Shown here: positions 34,604 through 43,681 of the stretch, piece after piece
Layout: the number at the start of each line of letters is the position of its first letter
Position numbering within the stretch: position 1 is the stretch's first letter
Assembly (NCBI GenBank): GCA_002450905.1
Contig: DKAT01000060.1
Span: forward strand, 1 to 46,834
Length of the DNA: 46,834 bases
Reading direction: 5' to 3'
DNA from: Spirochaetia bacterium UBA6919
GTDB taxonomy: Bacteria > Spirochaetota > UBA6919
The notes under the pieces: generated by a model
Database searches by the model: none
Seen by the model: the letters and a program-made list of their open reading frames with translations, nothing else
Told to the model about the DNA's origin: nothing
Program-made: the position numbers and the translations under genes

Positions 34604-36442
34604 ATGAAAGTATTAATTCTTAACGGCGGAAGTTCAAGTTTAAAATATCATTTATTTGATATGAAATCAAATATAACTTTATTTCAGGGGAAAATATCAA
34701 ATATCGCTATCTCAAATGGCGAACATGAATATATTAACCAAAATTCGCTATCTCATAAAGAACCAATAAATATTAAAGATTTTCATCAAGCACTCCAAAT
34801 AACATTTGATACCATCAAAAGTAATTGTAATTTATCTATAAACGAACTGAATATTATAGGACATAGGATTGTTCATGGTGGAGACCGTTTTCAAAGTCCT
34901 ATTGTGATAAATGATTCTGTTATCCAGATGATTGAAAAATATAATCACCTTGCTCCCTTGCATAATCCAATAAATATAGAGATTATACGGATTGCAAGAA
35001 AGGAATTACTTGGAACTACACATATTGCTATCTTTGATACAACGTTTCATTCAACTATTCCAGACTATGCTTCAATCTATGCTATTCCATATCAATACTA
35101 TAAGGAGGATAAACTTCGACGTTACGGGTTTCATGGTAATTCTCATGAATATGTCTCCTTATTAGCATCACAGTACCTTGAGCGACCTTTACGACGTCTT
35201 AAGCTTATTACATGTCACTTAGGAAATGGCGCCAGTATATGTGCTATTGATAGAGGTCAATCTATAGATACGAGCATGGGATTAACTCCTCTGGAAGGAC
35301 TTGTAATGGGGACACGAAGTGGTGATATAGATCCAGCAATAATCACTCATCTTGCACAGGATAAATCTCTTAGTATTAGCGAAATTGATAGAATATTAAA
35401 TAAGGAATCTGGATTATTGGGTATTTCAGGGATCAGTAGTGATATGAAAGTGGTAGAACAGGCTGCTGAACAAGGTGATCATCGTGCCCTGTTGGCTATT
35501 AAATTATTTTGCTATCGTGTGAAGAAATATATTGGTGCCTATATGCTTGCTCTTGGATGGGTAAACGGTATTATCTTTACTGGAGGGATTGGTGAGAATA
35601 GCAGGGGCGTTAGAATGAGAATCTTACAGGATACTGAAAAATTTGGTATTGGAATTGATGAGAATAAAAACAATCGGTGTCATGTTGATTTCGATCATCC
35701 TGTACAGGACATAAGTCACCGTTCATCACACGCACATATCCTTGTTATAGCTACTAATGAAGAGTTGATGATGGCTAAAAAATGTATTGAGGCGATAAGC
35801 TCGCAACAAGCTTTGAGTAATATGAATAGAGAAGCTGTACGTCAGATACCTATTGGAATATCAGCACACCATGTTCACCTCTGTAGAAATGATGTTGATA
35901 TGTTATTCGGCGAAGGATACCAGCTCACAGAGGCAAAACCATTATCTCAACCGGGTCAATATGCTTGTGAAGAGAAAGTTGATCTATTGGGACCACGTGG
36001 AACCGTTAAAAATGTAAGAATCCTGGGACCAGAACGAAAAGATTCGCAGGTTGAGATATCTCGTACAGAGGAGTTTATACTTGGAATAGATGCTCCAGTT
36101 AGAGAATCAGGGGATATTGAAGGAACGCCCCCTGTAACACTAATTGGTCCCAAAGGGAGAGTTAATCTATCACAAGGTGTGATCTGTGCAAAGAGACATA
36201 TACACATGACACCTGAAGATGCAAAGCTGTTTAATGTATCCAATGGGGATCATGTTCTCGTTCAAGTGAAGGGTAAGGGACGCGAGCTTATATTTGGCGA
36301 TGTTGTTATAAGGGTTCATAAAGATTTTAATCTTGAAATGCATATTGATACAGATGAAGCAAATGCTGGAGAAATAACATCTCATGCTACAGGAGAACTT
36401 TTATCTATACAAAAAAAACAAAATAACTATCTTCAAATATGA
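34604..36442 (+). CDS. ackA-pduL: Acetate kinase fused to PduL-type phosphate acyltransferase
   Basis: 612 residues. Residues 1-395 are a complete acetate kinase: LNGGSSSLKYHLFD, GHRIVHGG, FDTTFHSTIP, RRYGFHGNSHEYV, HLGNGASI, MGTRSGDIDP and FTGGIGENS. Residues about 410-605 are a PduL domain: PIGISAHHVHL, LGPRGTVKNVRILGP, RHIHMTPEDA and the end LEMHIDTDEANAG, which contain its zinc-binding histidines. Together they would convert acetyl-CoA to acetate and ATP through acetyl phosphate in one polypeptide, or the reverse. AckA and PTA are normally separate proteins. No microcompartment genes are nearby and there is no encapsulation peptide before the PduL part. Own promoter. Confidence 0.93.
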   Translation: MKVLILNGGSSSLKYHLFDMKSNITLFQGKISNIAISNGEHEYINQNSLSHKEPINIKDFHQALQITFDTIKSNCNLSINELNIIGHRIVHGGDRFQSPIVINDSVIQMIEKYNHLAPLHNPINIEIIRIARKELLGTTHIAIFDTTFHSTIPDYASIYAIPYQYYKEDKLRRYGFHGNSHEYVSLLASQYLERPLRRLKLITCHLGNGASICAIDRGQSIDTSMGLTPLEGLVMGTRSGDIDPAIITHLAQDKSLSISEIDRILNKESGLLGISGISSDMKVVEQAAEQGDHRALLAIKLFCYRVKKYIGAYMLALGWVNGIIFTGGIGENSRGVRMRILQDTEKFGIGIDENKNNRCHVDFDHPVQDISHRSSHAHILVIATNEELMMAKKCIEAISSQQALSNMNREAVRQIPIGISAHHVHLCRNDVDMLFGEGYQLTEAKPLSQPGQYACEEKVDLLGPRGTVKNVRILGPERKDSQVEISRTEEFILGIDAPVRESGDIEGTPPVTLIGPKGRVNLSQGVICAKRHIHMTPEDAKLFNVSNGDHVLVQVKGKGRELIFGDVVIRVHKDFNLEMHIDTDEANAGEITSHATGELLSIQKKQNNYLQI

Positions 36443-36535
36443 TAGATAATTTATTATACATTCTATTCAAGCACTGATTCAAATTACTACTATTTCAAAC
36501 AAATTGAATAATATCTTTTCAGAAAAATAGAGGTC

Positions 36536-36574
36536 AAAGGACTTTATAAAATGTCGATATATAGTAGATGTTAA
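36536..36574 (+). promoter_or_regulatory. Mini-ORF overlapping the start of the DUF115 gene
   Basis: AAAGGA (36536-36541) is ideally placed for an ATG at 36551, opening a 7-codon ORF that stops with TAA at 36572-36574. It overlaps the DUF115 start ATG (36568), which has no ribosome site of its own and is preceded in frame by two stop codons. Re-initiation from this mini-ORF probably drives translation. Confidence 0.5.
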
Positions 36575-38472
36575 AAGTAAATTATGATATCTTTCAGAAA
36601 TTATATCCTGAGTGGTTAAAGGAAATTGAGAATGCAAGGCCAGATTATAAGTATGAGATTATCAAAGCAAAATCAGGAGATATAACTTTATTTGTAGAAA
36701 AAGAATCAAATTTATTATATTTTCATAGTCAGTATGATCCAAAGAAAGAAGCAAGTAAGTTAATCCAAAATGCCATTGATAGAGAACCAGAGGTACTAAT
36801 TATTGGTGGTATTGGTATGGGATACCTTGTAGAATCTGCTCTCAGTACTTTAAAAAAATCTCATATTGTAGTATGCGATTTTGATTGGGGAATTTTAAAA
36901 AGTGCATTAGATAATCGCACTCTTGATCATATCTTTTCTAACCCAAGATGTCATTTTATTTTTACTGAAAATCCTCAGGCACTTATAGATATCCTAAAAC
37001 CCTTTCAGACAAAAGATATCAAGCTATTTATACACCAACCTTCCTCACAACTCCATCCAGAATATTTTAACAAATTGAAATCAACTATGGATAATTATCA
37101 AAATACTAAAGAAATCAATAGTGCGACGTTAAACCGATTTCAAAAGCTATGGTCTAAAAACATTTTAAAAAATATTATCCCCCTAATCACTTTCAAGGGT
37201 GTTATTCAATTGTTTAATCAATACAATAATATACCCTGTGTAATTGTGGCTGCAGGACCTTCTCTTAAAAAAAATATCCATCTACTAAGAGAAATCAAAA
37301 ATAAAGCTCTGATTATCGCTGTTGATACGACATTTCAAATTTTACAAGCATACAATATTGAACCAGACTTTGTAATCGCAGTGGATCCACAGGATATAAA
37401 TAAAAAATACTTTGAGAATATAAAAAAAACCAATGCTATTCTAATATGTGAACCTTCAATTTCTCCAAAGATTATACAGAACTACCCTGGAAAAAAATTA
37501 ATGTTGGGATCTATTTTTCACCTTGTAAAATGGCTTGAGGGTATTACCAATGAGAAGGGAGAGATTGATATTGGAGGATCTGTAGCTACTGCTGCTTTTG
37601 GTCTTGCAATGAAAATGGGATGCGACCCAGTTATCTTTGTAGGACTTGATCTTGCTTATTCTGACGGTGAAACTCATATGAAGGGTGCCTATTTTGAAGA
37701 AAACTGGTTATTCTCTTGGAATAAATATAGAAATATAAATGGATTATCCTATCTTTTCCTGAAGAAATTTGGGTTATTTAAAATACCCGGGCATCAGGGA
37801 ACTACTGTATACAGTGATCGGAAGTTTCATATGTTTTTAACCTGGTTTGAAAGCCATTTTAAAAAATCCAATCGAAATATTATTGATGCCACAGAGGGAG
37901 GAGCAAAAAAAGATCATTGTACATCCCTTTCATTCAAAGAAGCAATTGATAGATACATCATAAATCAATCCCATAACATATCAGAAATTCATGAAAAGAT
38001 TTTAAATGATCTATACGAGAAAAATCATACGTTGCTGTTAAATAAAGTTTTAAATGAGCTAATTCTTGTACAGAATATCTTTTTGGATTTAAATCAAAAA
38101 ATAGTAAAAGGATTATTTCTTTCTAAAGAACTATATGATATTATTTTAAAATCAATAAAATACGACAAAAAATATCCACAAAGAATTGTACAAATCCATC
38201 ATGAATTGGATAAAATAGATAGTGTAATTGCAGAGAACAAGACCATTAATGCTCTGATCAGTATTACTATACAAAATATAATCAGCGATATCGATGACAA
38301 TAAAGACGATGATTTATCTCCATTGGAAAAGGAAAATAGTGACCTTAAAACTGCTAAGCAAACATTGAAACTCTATGAGGGAATTAAAGAGGGTATTCAA
38401 TTTAATATAGAACAGCTATCCAAAACAATTTTCAGGTTAAAAACTTTCTTAAACAAAGTCACGAGGTCTTGA
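36568..38472 (+). CDS. DUF115 / motility-associated factor glycosyltransferase-type protein
   Basis: 634 residues, cytoplasmic. The central DUF115 (MptE/Maf-like) domain lies at about 205-400: CVIVAAGPSLKKN, IIAVDTTFQIL, PDFVIAVDPQ, IGGSVATAAFGLAMKMGCDP and FVGLDLAYSDG. An N-terminal region contains EVLIIGGIGMGYLVES; the C-terminal ~200 residues are helical and poorly characterised. In Maf proteins this fold transfers nonulosonic or other sugars to flagellin; spirochaetes have relatives annotated as motility-associated glycosyltransferases. The first possible ATG is used and is probably translated by coupling to a mini-ORF. Substrate unknown. Its stop codon overlaps the dnaG promoter. Confidence 0.83.
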   Translation: MLKVNYDIFQKLYPEWLKEIENARPDYKYEIIKAKSGDITLFVEKESNLLYFHSQYDPKKEASKLIQNAIDREPEVLIIGGIGMGYLVESALSTLKKSHIVVCDFDWGILKSALDNRTLDHIFSNPRCHFIFTENPQALIDILKPFQTKDIKLFIHQPSSQLHPEYFNKLKSTMDNYQNTKEINSATLNRFQKLWSKNILKNIIPLITFKGVIQLFNQYNNIPCVIVAAGPSLKKNIHLLREIKNKALIIAVDTTFQILQAYNIEPDFVIAVDPQDINKKYFENIKKTNAILICEPSISPKIIQNYPGKKLMLGSIFHLVKWLEGITNEKGEIDIGGSVATAAFGLAMKMGCDPVIFVGLDLAYSDGETHMKGAYFEENWLFSWNKYRNINGLSYLFLKKFGLFKIPGHQGTTVYSDRKFHMFLTWFESHFKKSNRNIIDATEGGAKKDHCTSLSFKEAIDRYIINQSHNISEIHEKILNDLYEKNHTLLLNKVLNELILVQNIFLDLNQKIVKGLFLSKELYDIILKSIKYDKKYPQRIVQIHHELDKIDSVIAENKTINALISITIQNIISDIDDNKDDDLSPLEKENSDLKTAKQTLKLYEGIKEGIQFNIEQLSKTIFRLKTFLNKVTRS

Positions 38473-38497
38473 CAAAATAAAAAATCTCTATTATATT
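38469..38497 (+). promoter_or_regulatory. Sigma-70 promoter for dnaG-rpoD
   Basis: Consensus TTGACA (38469-38474), exactly 17 bp, then TATATT (38492-38497), about 120 bp before dnaG. The -35 box contains the TGA stop codon of the preceding gene. Confidence 0.72.
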
Positions 38498-38617
38498 TCT
38501 TTTATAGAAAATTAGAACTAAATCTTTTTTTTTTAATTAACATGTGTTAATATTATAAACAGAAATTCTCATAAAAAAATATTACATCATTGCTATTAAA
38601 ATTAGGAATGTTTTAGC

Positions 38618-40390
38618 TTGAGTACTCAAAATCCTCTTATAGAAGAGATTTTAAACAGAACAAACATAGTTCAAATCATTCAGGACTATGTTCCATTAAA
38701 GAAACAGGGACGTCGTTTTATTGGACTCTGCCCATTTCACCAGGAAAATACCCCATCATTTTCTGTAAGTGAAGAAAAAAATCTTTTCTACTGCTTTGGT
38801 TGTCATGAAGGGGGTAATGTATTCCAGTTCCTTATGAAGTATAAAAATCTATCTTTCTTTGAATCATTAGTTGAACTAGGAAAACAAGTAGGTATCGATG
38901 TTAAAAAATCTTCTGTAAATGAAGAAAATGATGACCACCATTATTTCTTACTGAAAATCTATAAAGAATCAGCATCTTTATACCATAAAAATCTTACTCA
39001 TACAAAATCTGGAGATCAAGCACTAAAATATCTCGAAAGCAGATCAATTTCTCAAGAATCTATCAATCAATTTTTCCTAGGTTATGCCTATAATGACTGG
39101 ATTAATCTCTTTAAATATCTATCTGGAAAAGGATATCTAGTAGATCAGTTGTTAAAAAGCTCTCTGGTTGCGCAAGGCAAAAATAACTCCTATTATGATT
39201 ACTTCCGACATCGTGTTATATTCCCAATACTGGATGAAAATCACCGTATAATTGCATTTGGTGGAAGAGTGCTGGATGACTCTAAACCTAAATATATCAA
39301 TACCCCAGAAAATTATTTTTTTAGAAAACGGGAAATCCTTTATGGATTAAATTTTGCTAAAGAAGAAATCAAGTCTGCTGGAAAAGTTATCATCGTCGAA
39401 GGATACCTCGATGTTATTATGGCACATCAAATGGGGATTAAAAATGTCGTAGCTCCCCTTGGCACAGGATTAACTGAGAAACATATTCAGAAATTAAAAC
39501 GATTTTCCGATAAAATAGTATTAGTATTTGACGGCGATTCAGCTGGAGAAAAAGCGATGCTACGAGGACTGACAATAGCTTTAAAAGGCGATATTAATAC
39601 GAAAGTCGTATCTATGCCCACAAATTTAGATCCCTTTGACTTCATTTCTAAATACGGCAAAAACTCTTTTCTTGAACTTATTGAAAAAGCACAGCCAGCA
39701 CTCCAATTCAGGATTCATAATGCATATAACCTACTCCCAGAAAAGATATCCTATTACAAACGACAGTACCTCAATGATATCTATCAGTTCATTGATCAAT
39801 TAAATAATGAGATCTTAAAAGAAGAAGCATTTAGTATTACCTCCGAGGTCTTGTCTATTCCGGAAGCCTCTATCAAAAAGGAATATCATAATCGCCATGC
39901 AAAGAATCCCTCTCCAAGACCACTTGAAGAGCAAAGCACAAAACTAGATACCGAGGAATTCCTTCTATTCTCCTTGATTAATCACCCTGATTTGTTTCCT
40001 AACTATATAAATAAAATACCGATAGAACAGTTCAAAAATCCAGCAAACATACAACTCTTTAATAAAATGAAAGATACTTACAACACTAACGGTAAATTAG
40101 ATTATAACATCTTATTGAAAGAAATTAAAGACGAATCCAAACGAAAACATATAATGGATCATCTCTTCAATGAAAAATACCAGTTTGAGCCTGTCCAGAT
40201 GATACAGGATTGCCTAAATAAAATTAAGTTGAATCACATTCAATCCCAAAAGGCATCCATCTCAAAAATGATTATACAGGCACAAAAAAACCAAACTATT
40301 GATATTAATGACTTGCTGGAAGAAAAACAATTTCTTATTAACGAAGAAAACAAACTTAAACAAAAGGATACAGCTACATGGAAGGACTAA
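38618..40390 (+). CDS. dnaG: DNA primase DnaG
   Basis: 590 residues. N-terminal CHC2 zinc finger with C38, H41, C59 and C62 (LCPFHQENTPSFSV, FYCFGCHEGG), the catalytic core (YFRHRVIFPI, FGGRVLDDSKPKYINTPE) and a TOPRIM domain (about 253-315: VIIVEGYLDVIMAHQ, LVFDGDSAGEKAM). The C-terminal helicase-interaction region is present but diverged. It makes RNA primers at the replication fork. The start is TTG with AGGA 11 nt upstream; no in-frame ATG fits the conserved N-terminus. Overlaps rpoD by 13 bp, a classic pairing of replication and transcription genes. Confidence 0.96.
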   Translation: MSTQNPLIEEILNRTNIVQIIQDYVPLKKQGRRFIGLCPFHQENTPSFSVSEEKNLFYCFGCHEGGNVFQFLMKYKNLSFFESLVELGKQVGIDVKKSSVNEENDDHHYFLLKIYKESASLYHKNLTHTKSGDQALKYLESRSISQESINQFFLGYAYNDWINLFKYLSGKGYLVDQLLKSSLVAQGKNNSYYDYFRHRVIFPILDENHRIIAFGGRVLDDSKPKYINTPENYFFRKREILYGLNFAKEEIKSAGKVIIVEGYLDVIMAHQMGIKNVVAPLGTGLTEKHIQKLKRFSDKIVLVFDGDSAGEKAMLRGLTIALKGDINTKVVSMPTNLDPFDFISKYGKNSFLELIEKAQPALQFRIHNAYNLLPEKISYYKRQYLNDIYQFIDQLNNEILKEEAFSITSEVLSIPEASIKKEYHNRHAKNPSPRPLEEQSTKLDTEEFLLFSLINHPDLFPNYINKIPIEQFKNPANIQLFNKMKDTYNTNGKLDYNILLKEIKDESKRKHIMDHLFNEKYQFEPVQMIQDCLNKIKLNHIQSQKASISKMIIQAQKNQTIDINDLLEEKQFLINEENKLKQKDTATWKD

Positions 40391-42093
40391 CAAATACTTC
40401 AGAACAAATCATTCAGGATAAAGATGTTCAAAACCTTGTTAAACTTGGGAAAAAACAGGGTAGCCTCAGCTATGATGATATATTCAAACAACTCCCACGT
40501 GATTTTGATGATCCTGACTTGCTGGATAGCCTGTTTATACTATTTTATAATATGAATATACCTGTCATTAAAGAAAAGAATGAGCAAAATCAAAAGTCTT
40601 CTAATGTCACTCCAAAACATAAAGAAGTATCCGATAGTCTTGACTTATTTGAACAGGATATTAATGACGATGATCAATCCAGCGAAACTTTGGTTGAAAA
40701 TGATGATGTGTTTGACGATCCTATCAAGGTATATTTAAAAGAGATAGGAAATGTTACACTTCTCTCACAAGAAGATGAATCAAAAATATCAGAAGATATA
40801 ATTTCAGGTGAAGAGATGATTAAAGCAGTATTGTATCAGACTAAATTTTCTCTTCACGACTTCCACAAACAAATCAATGATATTTTTAATAAAAAATACG
40901 ATGTCGCACAATTGTTTGAATCGACCAATTTATTTCACCTGACCACCCAGGAAAGAGATCATTATCGAAAAAAAATAATAGATCTAAATGACACAATCTC
41001 ACATAATATTAAAAAATTGTTACAAATTGAAAATAATAAGAAAAAATATCTGGATAATTCTGAGCAATATCATCAATTGGAGTCAGAAATCAAAGATGTG
41101 ATACAAGACGTCTTTAATGTTATCCAGAGCTTAGATCTTAATTTCAAATTATACCTCAAAGTAGCAATTTCAATGATTAGTCAAATTCAAAAATATAAAG
41201 AATATGAATGCTCATTAATACATTTAAGCAAACACCTTTCAGATAATAATTCGAAAAAAGAATACCAGTTAATCAAAGAAAAAATGCTCCATATGGAAAA
41301 TAATTTTGGTGCAACACAAAAGACTATTCATCAATGGGATAAACAATTAAATGAAGGAAAAAGTATAATTTCTAAATCCAAGGAAAAATTAGTTCAATCC
41401 AATTTACGACTCGTTATTAGTATAGCAAAGAAATTTATTAAACAAGGTATACAATTCTTTGATCTCGTGCAGGAGGGAAATATTGGTTTAATAAAAGCAG
41501 TCGAGAGATTTAAATACCGTAAGGGATATCGTTTCAGCACCTATGCCAGTTGGTGGATCAAACAATCGATTACAAAAAGCATTTCAGACCAATCCCGGCT
41601 CATCCGTGTCCCACTCCATATTTGTGATCAGATAAAAAAAGTCATGAAAGAATCTAAAAGCCTCTCACAAACCCTCGGAAGAGAACCATCCTACGAGGAA
41701 TTAGCTGATAAATTAGAATGGCCAATTGATAAAGTAAAACGTACATACGAGATTTCTATAGAACCCCTTTCCCTCGAAAGCCCAATAGGAGACAGTGAAA
41801 GTTGCCTCCTCAATTTCATAGCGGACAAAGAAATAAACTCAACAGATTATAATGCATCATTTTATATGTTAAAAGAACAATTAGAAGATATCCTTGCTAT
41901 GCTGCCCCAACGAGAACAGGAAATTCTTAAATTAAGATTTGGTCTGGTCGATGGCCACAACTATACCTTAAAAGAAACAGGAAACGTTTTTAATATTACC
42001 AGAGAAAGAGTACGTCAACTCGAGGCAAGAGCCCTAAAACGTCTTAGAGATCTTGATCGCAGTAAGCAATTAAAGGATTATCTTATAAATTGA
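40378..42093 (+). CDS. rpoD: Primary sigma factor RpoD (sigma-70)
   Basis: 571 residues. A short region 1.1-like start (VQNLVKLGKKQGSLSYDDI), region 1.2 (DDPIKVYLKEIGNVTLLSQ, about 116-135), and a long, Lys/Asn-rich spacer. Region 2 follows (LVQEGNIGLIKAVERF, FSTYASWWIKQSI, about 341-410), then region 3 (PSYEELADKL) and region 4 with the -35 helix-turn-helix (REQEILKLRFGL, then RERVRQLEARALKRLR). It is therefore the housekeeping sigma factor, not an alternative one. It is translationally coupled to dnaG by a 13-bp overlap. The consensus-like promoters seen in this window fit its conserved region 2.4 and 4.2 helices. Confidence 0.95.
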   Translation: MEGLTNTSEQIIQDKDVQNLVKLGKKQGSLSYDDIFKQLPRDFDDPDLLDSLFILFYNMNIPVIKEKNEQNQKSSNVTPKHKEVSDSLDLFEQDINDDDQSSETLVENDDVFDDPIKVYLKEIGNVTLLSQEDESKISEDIISGEEMIKAVLYQTKFSLHDFHKQINDIFNKKYDVAQLFESTNLFHLTTQERDHYRKKIIDLNDTISHNIKKLLQIENNKKKYLDNSEQYHQLESEIKDVIQDVFNVIQSLDLNFKLYLKVAISMISQIQKYKEYECSLIHLSKHLSDNNSKKEYQLIKEKMLHMENNFGATQKTIHQWDKQLNEGKSIISKSKEKLVQSNLRLVISIAKKFIKQGIQFFDLVQEGNIGLIKAVERFKYRKGYRFSTYASWWIKQSITKSISDQSRLIRVPLHICDQIKKVMKESKSLSQTLGREPSYEELADKLEWPIDKVKRTYEISIEPLSLESPIGDSESCLLNFIADKEINSTDYNASFYMLKEQLEDILAMLPQREQEILKLRFGLVDGHNYTLKETGNVFNITRERVRQLEARALKRLRDLDRSKQLKDYLIN

Positions 42094-42155
42094 TAATTCT
42101 GCCTATCTATAATACTAAAACTCTTTTAAAATTGAAGTCGTAATATCCACGTTGC

Positions 42156-42239
42156 CATGGTGAGGCGAAGCCTGTACTGAGCTTTCCGAAGTAAACCATG
42201 TTTCAAAGGATTTCAACTTTAAAGAATTTTCAGTATAAT
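42156..42239. repeat. CATGGT-bounded intergenic repeat, copy A
   Basis: CATGGT (42156-42161) and ACCATG (42195-42200) bound a 45-bp element, followed by a tail of about 35 bp. The tail (CAAAGGATTTCAA, TAAAGA, TTTTC, GTATAAT) recurs at 43451-43487. The core also contains AGGCGAAGCCT, found again near 43337. Confidence 0.65.
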
Positions 42240-42269
42240 TACTAAAAAAAATAACATTACCAATATTAA

Positions 42270-42914
42270 TTATAAAATCTCATCGACAAACCCTTTCTCT
42301 AAACACTCATCCGAATGCATCCAATGTTCTTTCAAAAGGAGTTCACTCACTTCCTCTGCTTTCAATTTCGTGTATTTTGTATAAATATCCTCGATCTGCT
42401 TATTGAGTTTCTCAAGATGCTCCATACCCGATTTCAGATGAGTAGACATCCCATATTGTCGGGAGGACATTTCATGAATCATAATAGTGCTATTCCGTGT
42501 CATCAATCGCCGATCGGAACAAATTGCCATCATCGATGCCGCAGAAGCCGCAATGGGAGTGACAACAGTGATAATCCTCTCAAAGACCTTTTTCTTACGG
42601 GTATATTCAATAAAATCAACATACTTAAACATATCATAGATATATCCACCTATGGAATCAATAAATATATAAAGATCCGACTTATTGGAATTATCTAAAT
42701 ACCCATCCCCCTTCTCAGACTTCTGAGCCTTCGTCGCCTCTAATATAAGTTTGATTAATAAATTAATAGATTCATCATATACTGTATCTGAAAAATAGAT
42801 CTCATTCCCAATCCTGAAAACATTATTCTCAGAAGAACTATCTTTAAAGAAATTAGGTTTAACAAAGTCCTCTCTTGTCCTGGGATCATCTCCCCAAAAT
42901 ATTTTATTGAACAT
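42270..42914 (-). CDS. ClpP-like serine protease
   Basis: 214 residues, ClpP/crotonase fold. FIDSIGGYIYDMF matches the ClpP substrate-binding strand (usually INSPGG). The catalytic Ser is S127 in AASAASMMA and His is H147 in TIMIHEMS. The C-terminal ECLEKGFVDEIL fits the end of ClpP, but the usual catalytic Asp position aligns with Glu (E196, in KEHWM). It is shorter at the N-terminus than secreted SppA and has no signal peptide. AAGGAT precedes the ATG. No ClpX or ClpA is nearby. Likely a divergent second ClpP; activity with Glu is uncertain. Confidence 0.8.
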   Translation of the reverse strand: MFNKIFWGDDPRTREDFVKPNFFKDSSSENNVFRIGNEIYFSDTVYDESINLLIKLILEATKAQKSEKGDGYLDNSNKSDLYIFIDSIGGYIYDMFKYVDFIEYTRKKKVFERIITVVTPIAASAASMMAICSDRRLMTRNSTIMIHEMSSRQYGMSTHLKSGMEHLEKLNKQIEDIYTKYTKLKAEEVSELLLKEHWMHSDECLEKGFVDEIL

Positions 42915-43044
42915 CTTATATCCTTATAATTGAATACCCCTATTCTCGGAAACAAACCTCAGAGAGTATAAAGATATTTTAAAATTATCCCACCGCCACA
43001 AGAGTATAAGTTTTATATATTCTCCACCAAACCACAACAAATAT

Positions 43045-43077
43045 TATTAAAAAAATCCCATGATCCCCCTTCATGGG
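43045..43077 (-). terminator. Hairpin with T-run, minus strand
   Basis: CCCATGA (43057-43063) and TCATGGG (43071-43077) form a 7-bp stem; on the minus strand it is followed by TTTTTTT. It could be the original terminator of the yqhA gene before that locus was rearranged. Further CATGGGA copies lie at 43080-43105. Confidence 0.6.
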
Positions 43078-43250
43078 AAAAGTATGGGAGAATCATGGGA
43101 AAATCATACCAAAAAGTATCGATATTTTACAGCCTCATCACTCTAATTCAGTCATTGACCAGAACCGAAATGCCCCATAAAACATCTCGTTTGGCAAGGC
43201 TTCAGCATTATAACTGCCACTACAAACCCATCAAAGGACAATCCCACAAA

Positions 43251-43275
43251 CGTCATTCTGGACTTGATCCAGAAT
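43251..43275. repeat. Dispersed palindromic repeat (ATTCTGGA-N5-TCCAGAAT type)
   Basis: ATTCTGGA (43255-43262) and TCCAGAAT (43268-43275) form a perfect 8-bp inverted repeat with a 5-nt loop, preceded by CGTC. This matches a type of intergenic palindrome I recognise from many bacterial genomes. Read as protein it gives the familiar HSGLDPES. Confidence 0.75.
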
Positions 43276-43425
43276 CTCTGCACCTACGGTTGGGGAACGA
43301 AGCGGTGTCCTGGCAATAGTCGAACCATCGAACCAGGCGAAGCCTAACCATCCATTGATAACATGCTCAGAATAAATCTATATAAAATAGCATTCTTTAT
43401 AATTAAAATTCAAGTAGTTAAATGT

Positions 43426-43487
43426 CATGGTGAGGTTCTTGAACCATATCACAAAGGATTTCAAGTTATAAAGATTTTCTGTATAAT
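43426..43487. repeat. CATGGT-bounded intergenic repeat, copy B
   Basis: CATGGTGAGG (43426-43435) with ACCAT (43443-43447), then the same tail as copy A at 42156 (CAAAGGATTTCAA, TATAAAGA, TTTTC, GTATAAT). The inner part is shorter than in copy A. Confidence 0.65.
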
Positions 43488-43514
43488 CTATCACAACATT
43501 TAATGCTTATTGTC

Positions 43515-43564
43515 ATGATGCTTAACACTCGCAGCAATCTTATCCATCCACGCCAACAAAACCC
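43515..43564 (-). repeat. Duplicated 3' end of yqhA
   Basis: 43515-43556 is identical over 42 bp to 43786-43827, the last codons of the yqhA fragment, and similarity continues to about 43564. In frame it encodes LLAWMDKIAASVKHHDNKH and then a stop, probably the original C-terminus. The two copies are 271 bp apart with palindromic repeats between them. Confidence 0.85.
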
Positions 43565-43570
43565 CTCCTC

Positions 43571-43607
43571 CGTCATTGCGAGCGAGTGAAATGAGCGTGG
43601 CAATCTC
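43571..43607. repeat. Dispersed repeat (CGTCATTGCGAGCGAG... type)
   Basis: Starts CGTCATTGCGAGCGAG and ends GGCAATCTC, an imperfect inverted repeat (ATTGC/GGCAAT). I recognise this as a widespread intergenic repeat type in bacteria. It lies between the two copies of the yqhA 3' end. Confidence 0.7.
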
Positions 43608-43625
43608 AAAACACAACAATGCCTC

Positions 43626-43681
43626 TTTTGTCACCCTGATGCTCTCCCTCTTTTGTCACCCTGAGGCTCTCGAAGGGCGAC
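43626..43681. repeat. Tandem GTCACCCTGA repeat with palindrome
   Basis: TTTTGTCACCCTGA(T/G)GCTCTC occurs twice with a 25-bp period (43626-43646 and 43651-43671). The second copy is completed by GAAGGGCGAC, so GTCACCCT (43655-43662) and AGGGCGAC form an almost perfect inverted repeat. Also a widespread intergenic repeat type. Confidence 0.7.

Noticed and set aside
43095..43319. 74-codon plus-strand ORF containing HSGLDPES
   Set aside because: It is a translation of palindromic intergenic repeats, has no good ribosome site, and its peptide matches the well-known spurious repeat products.
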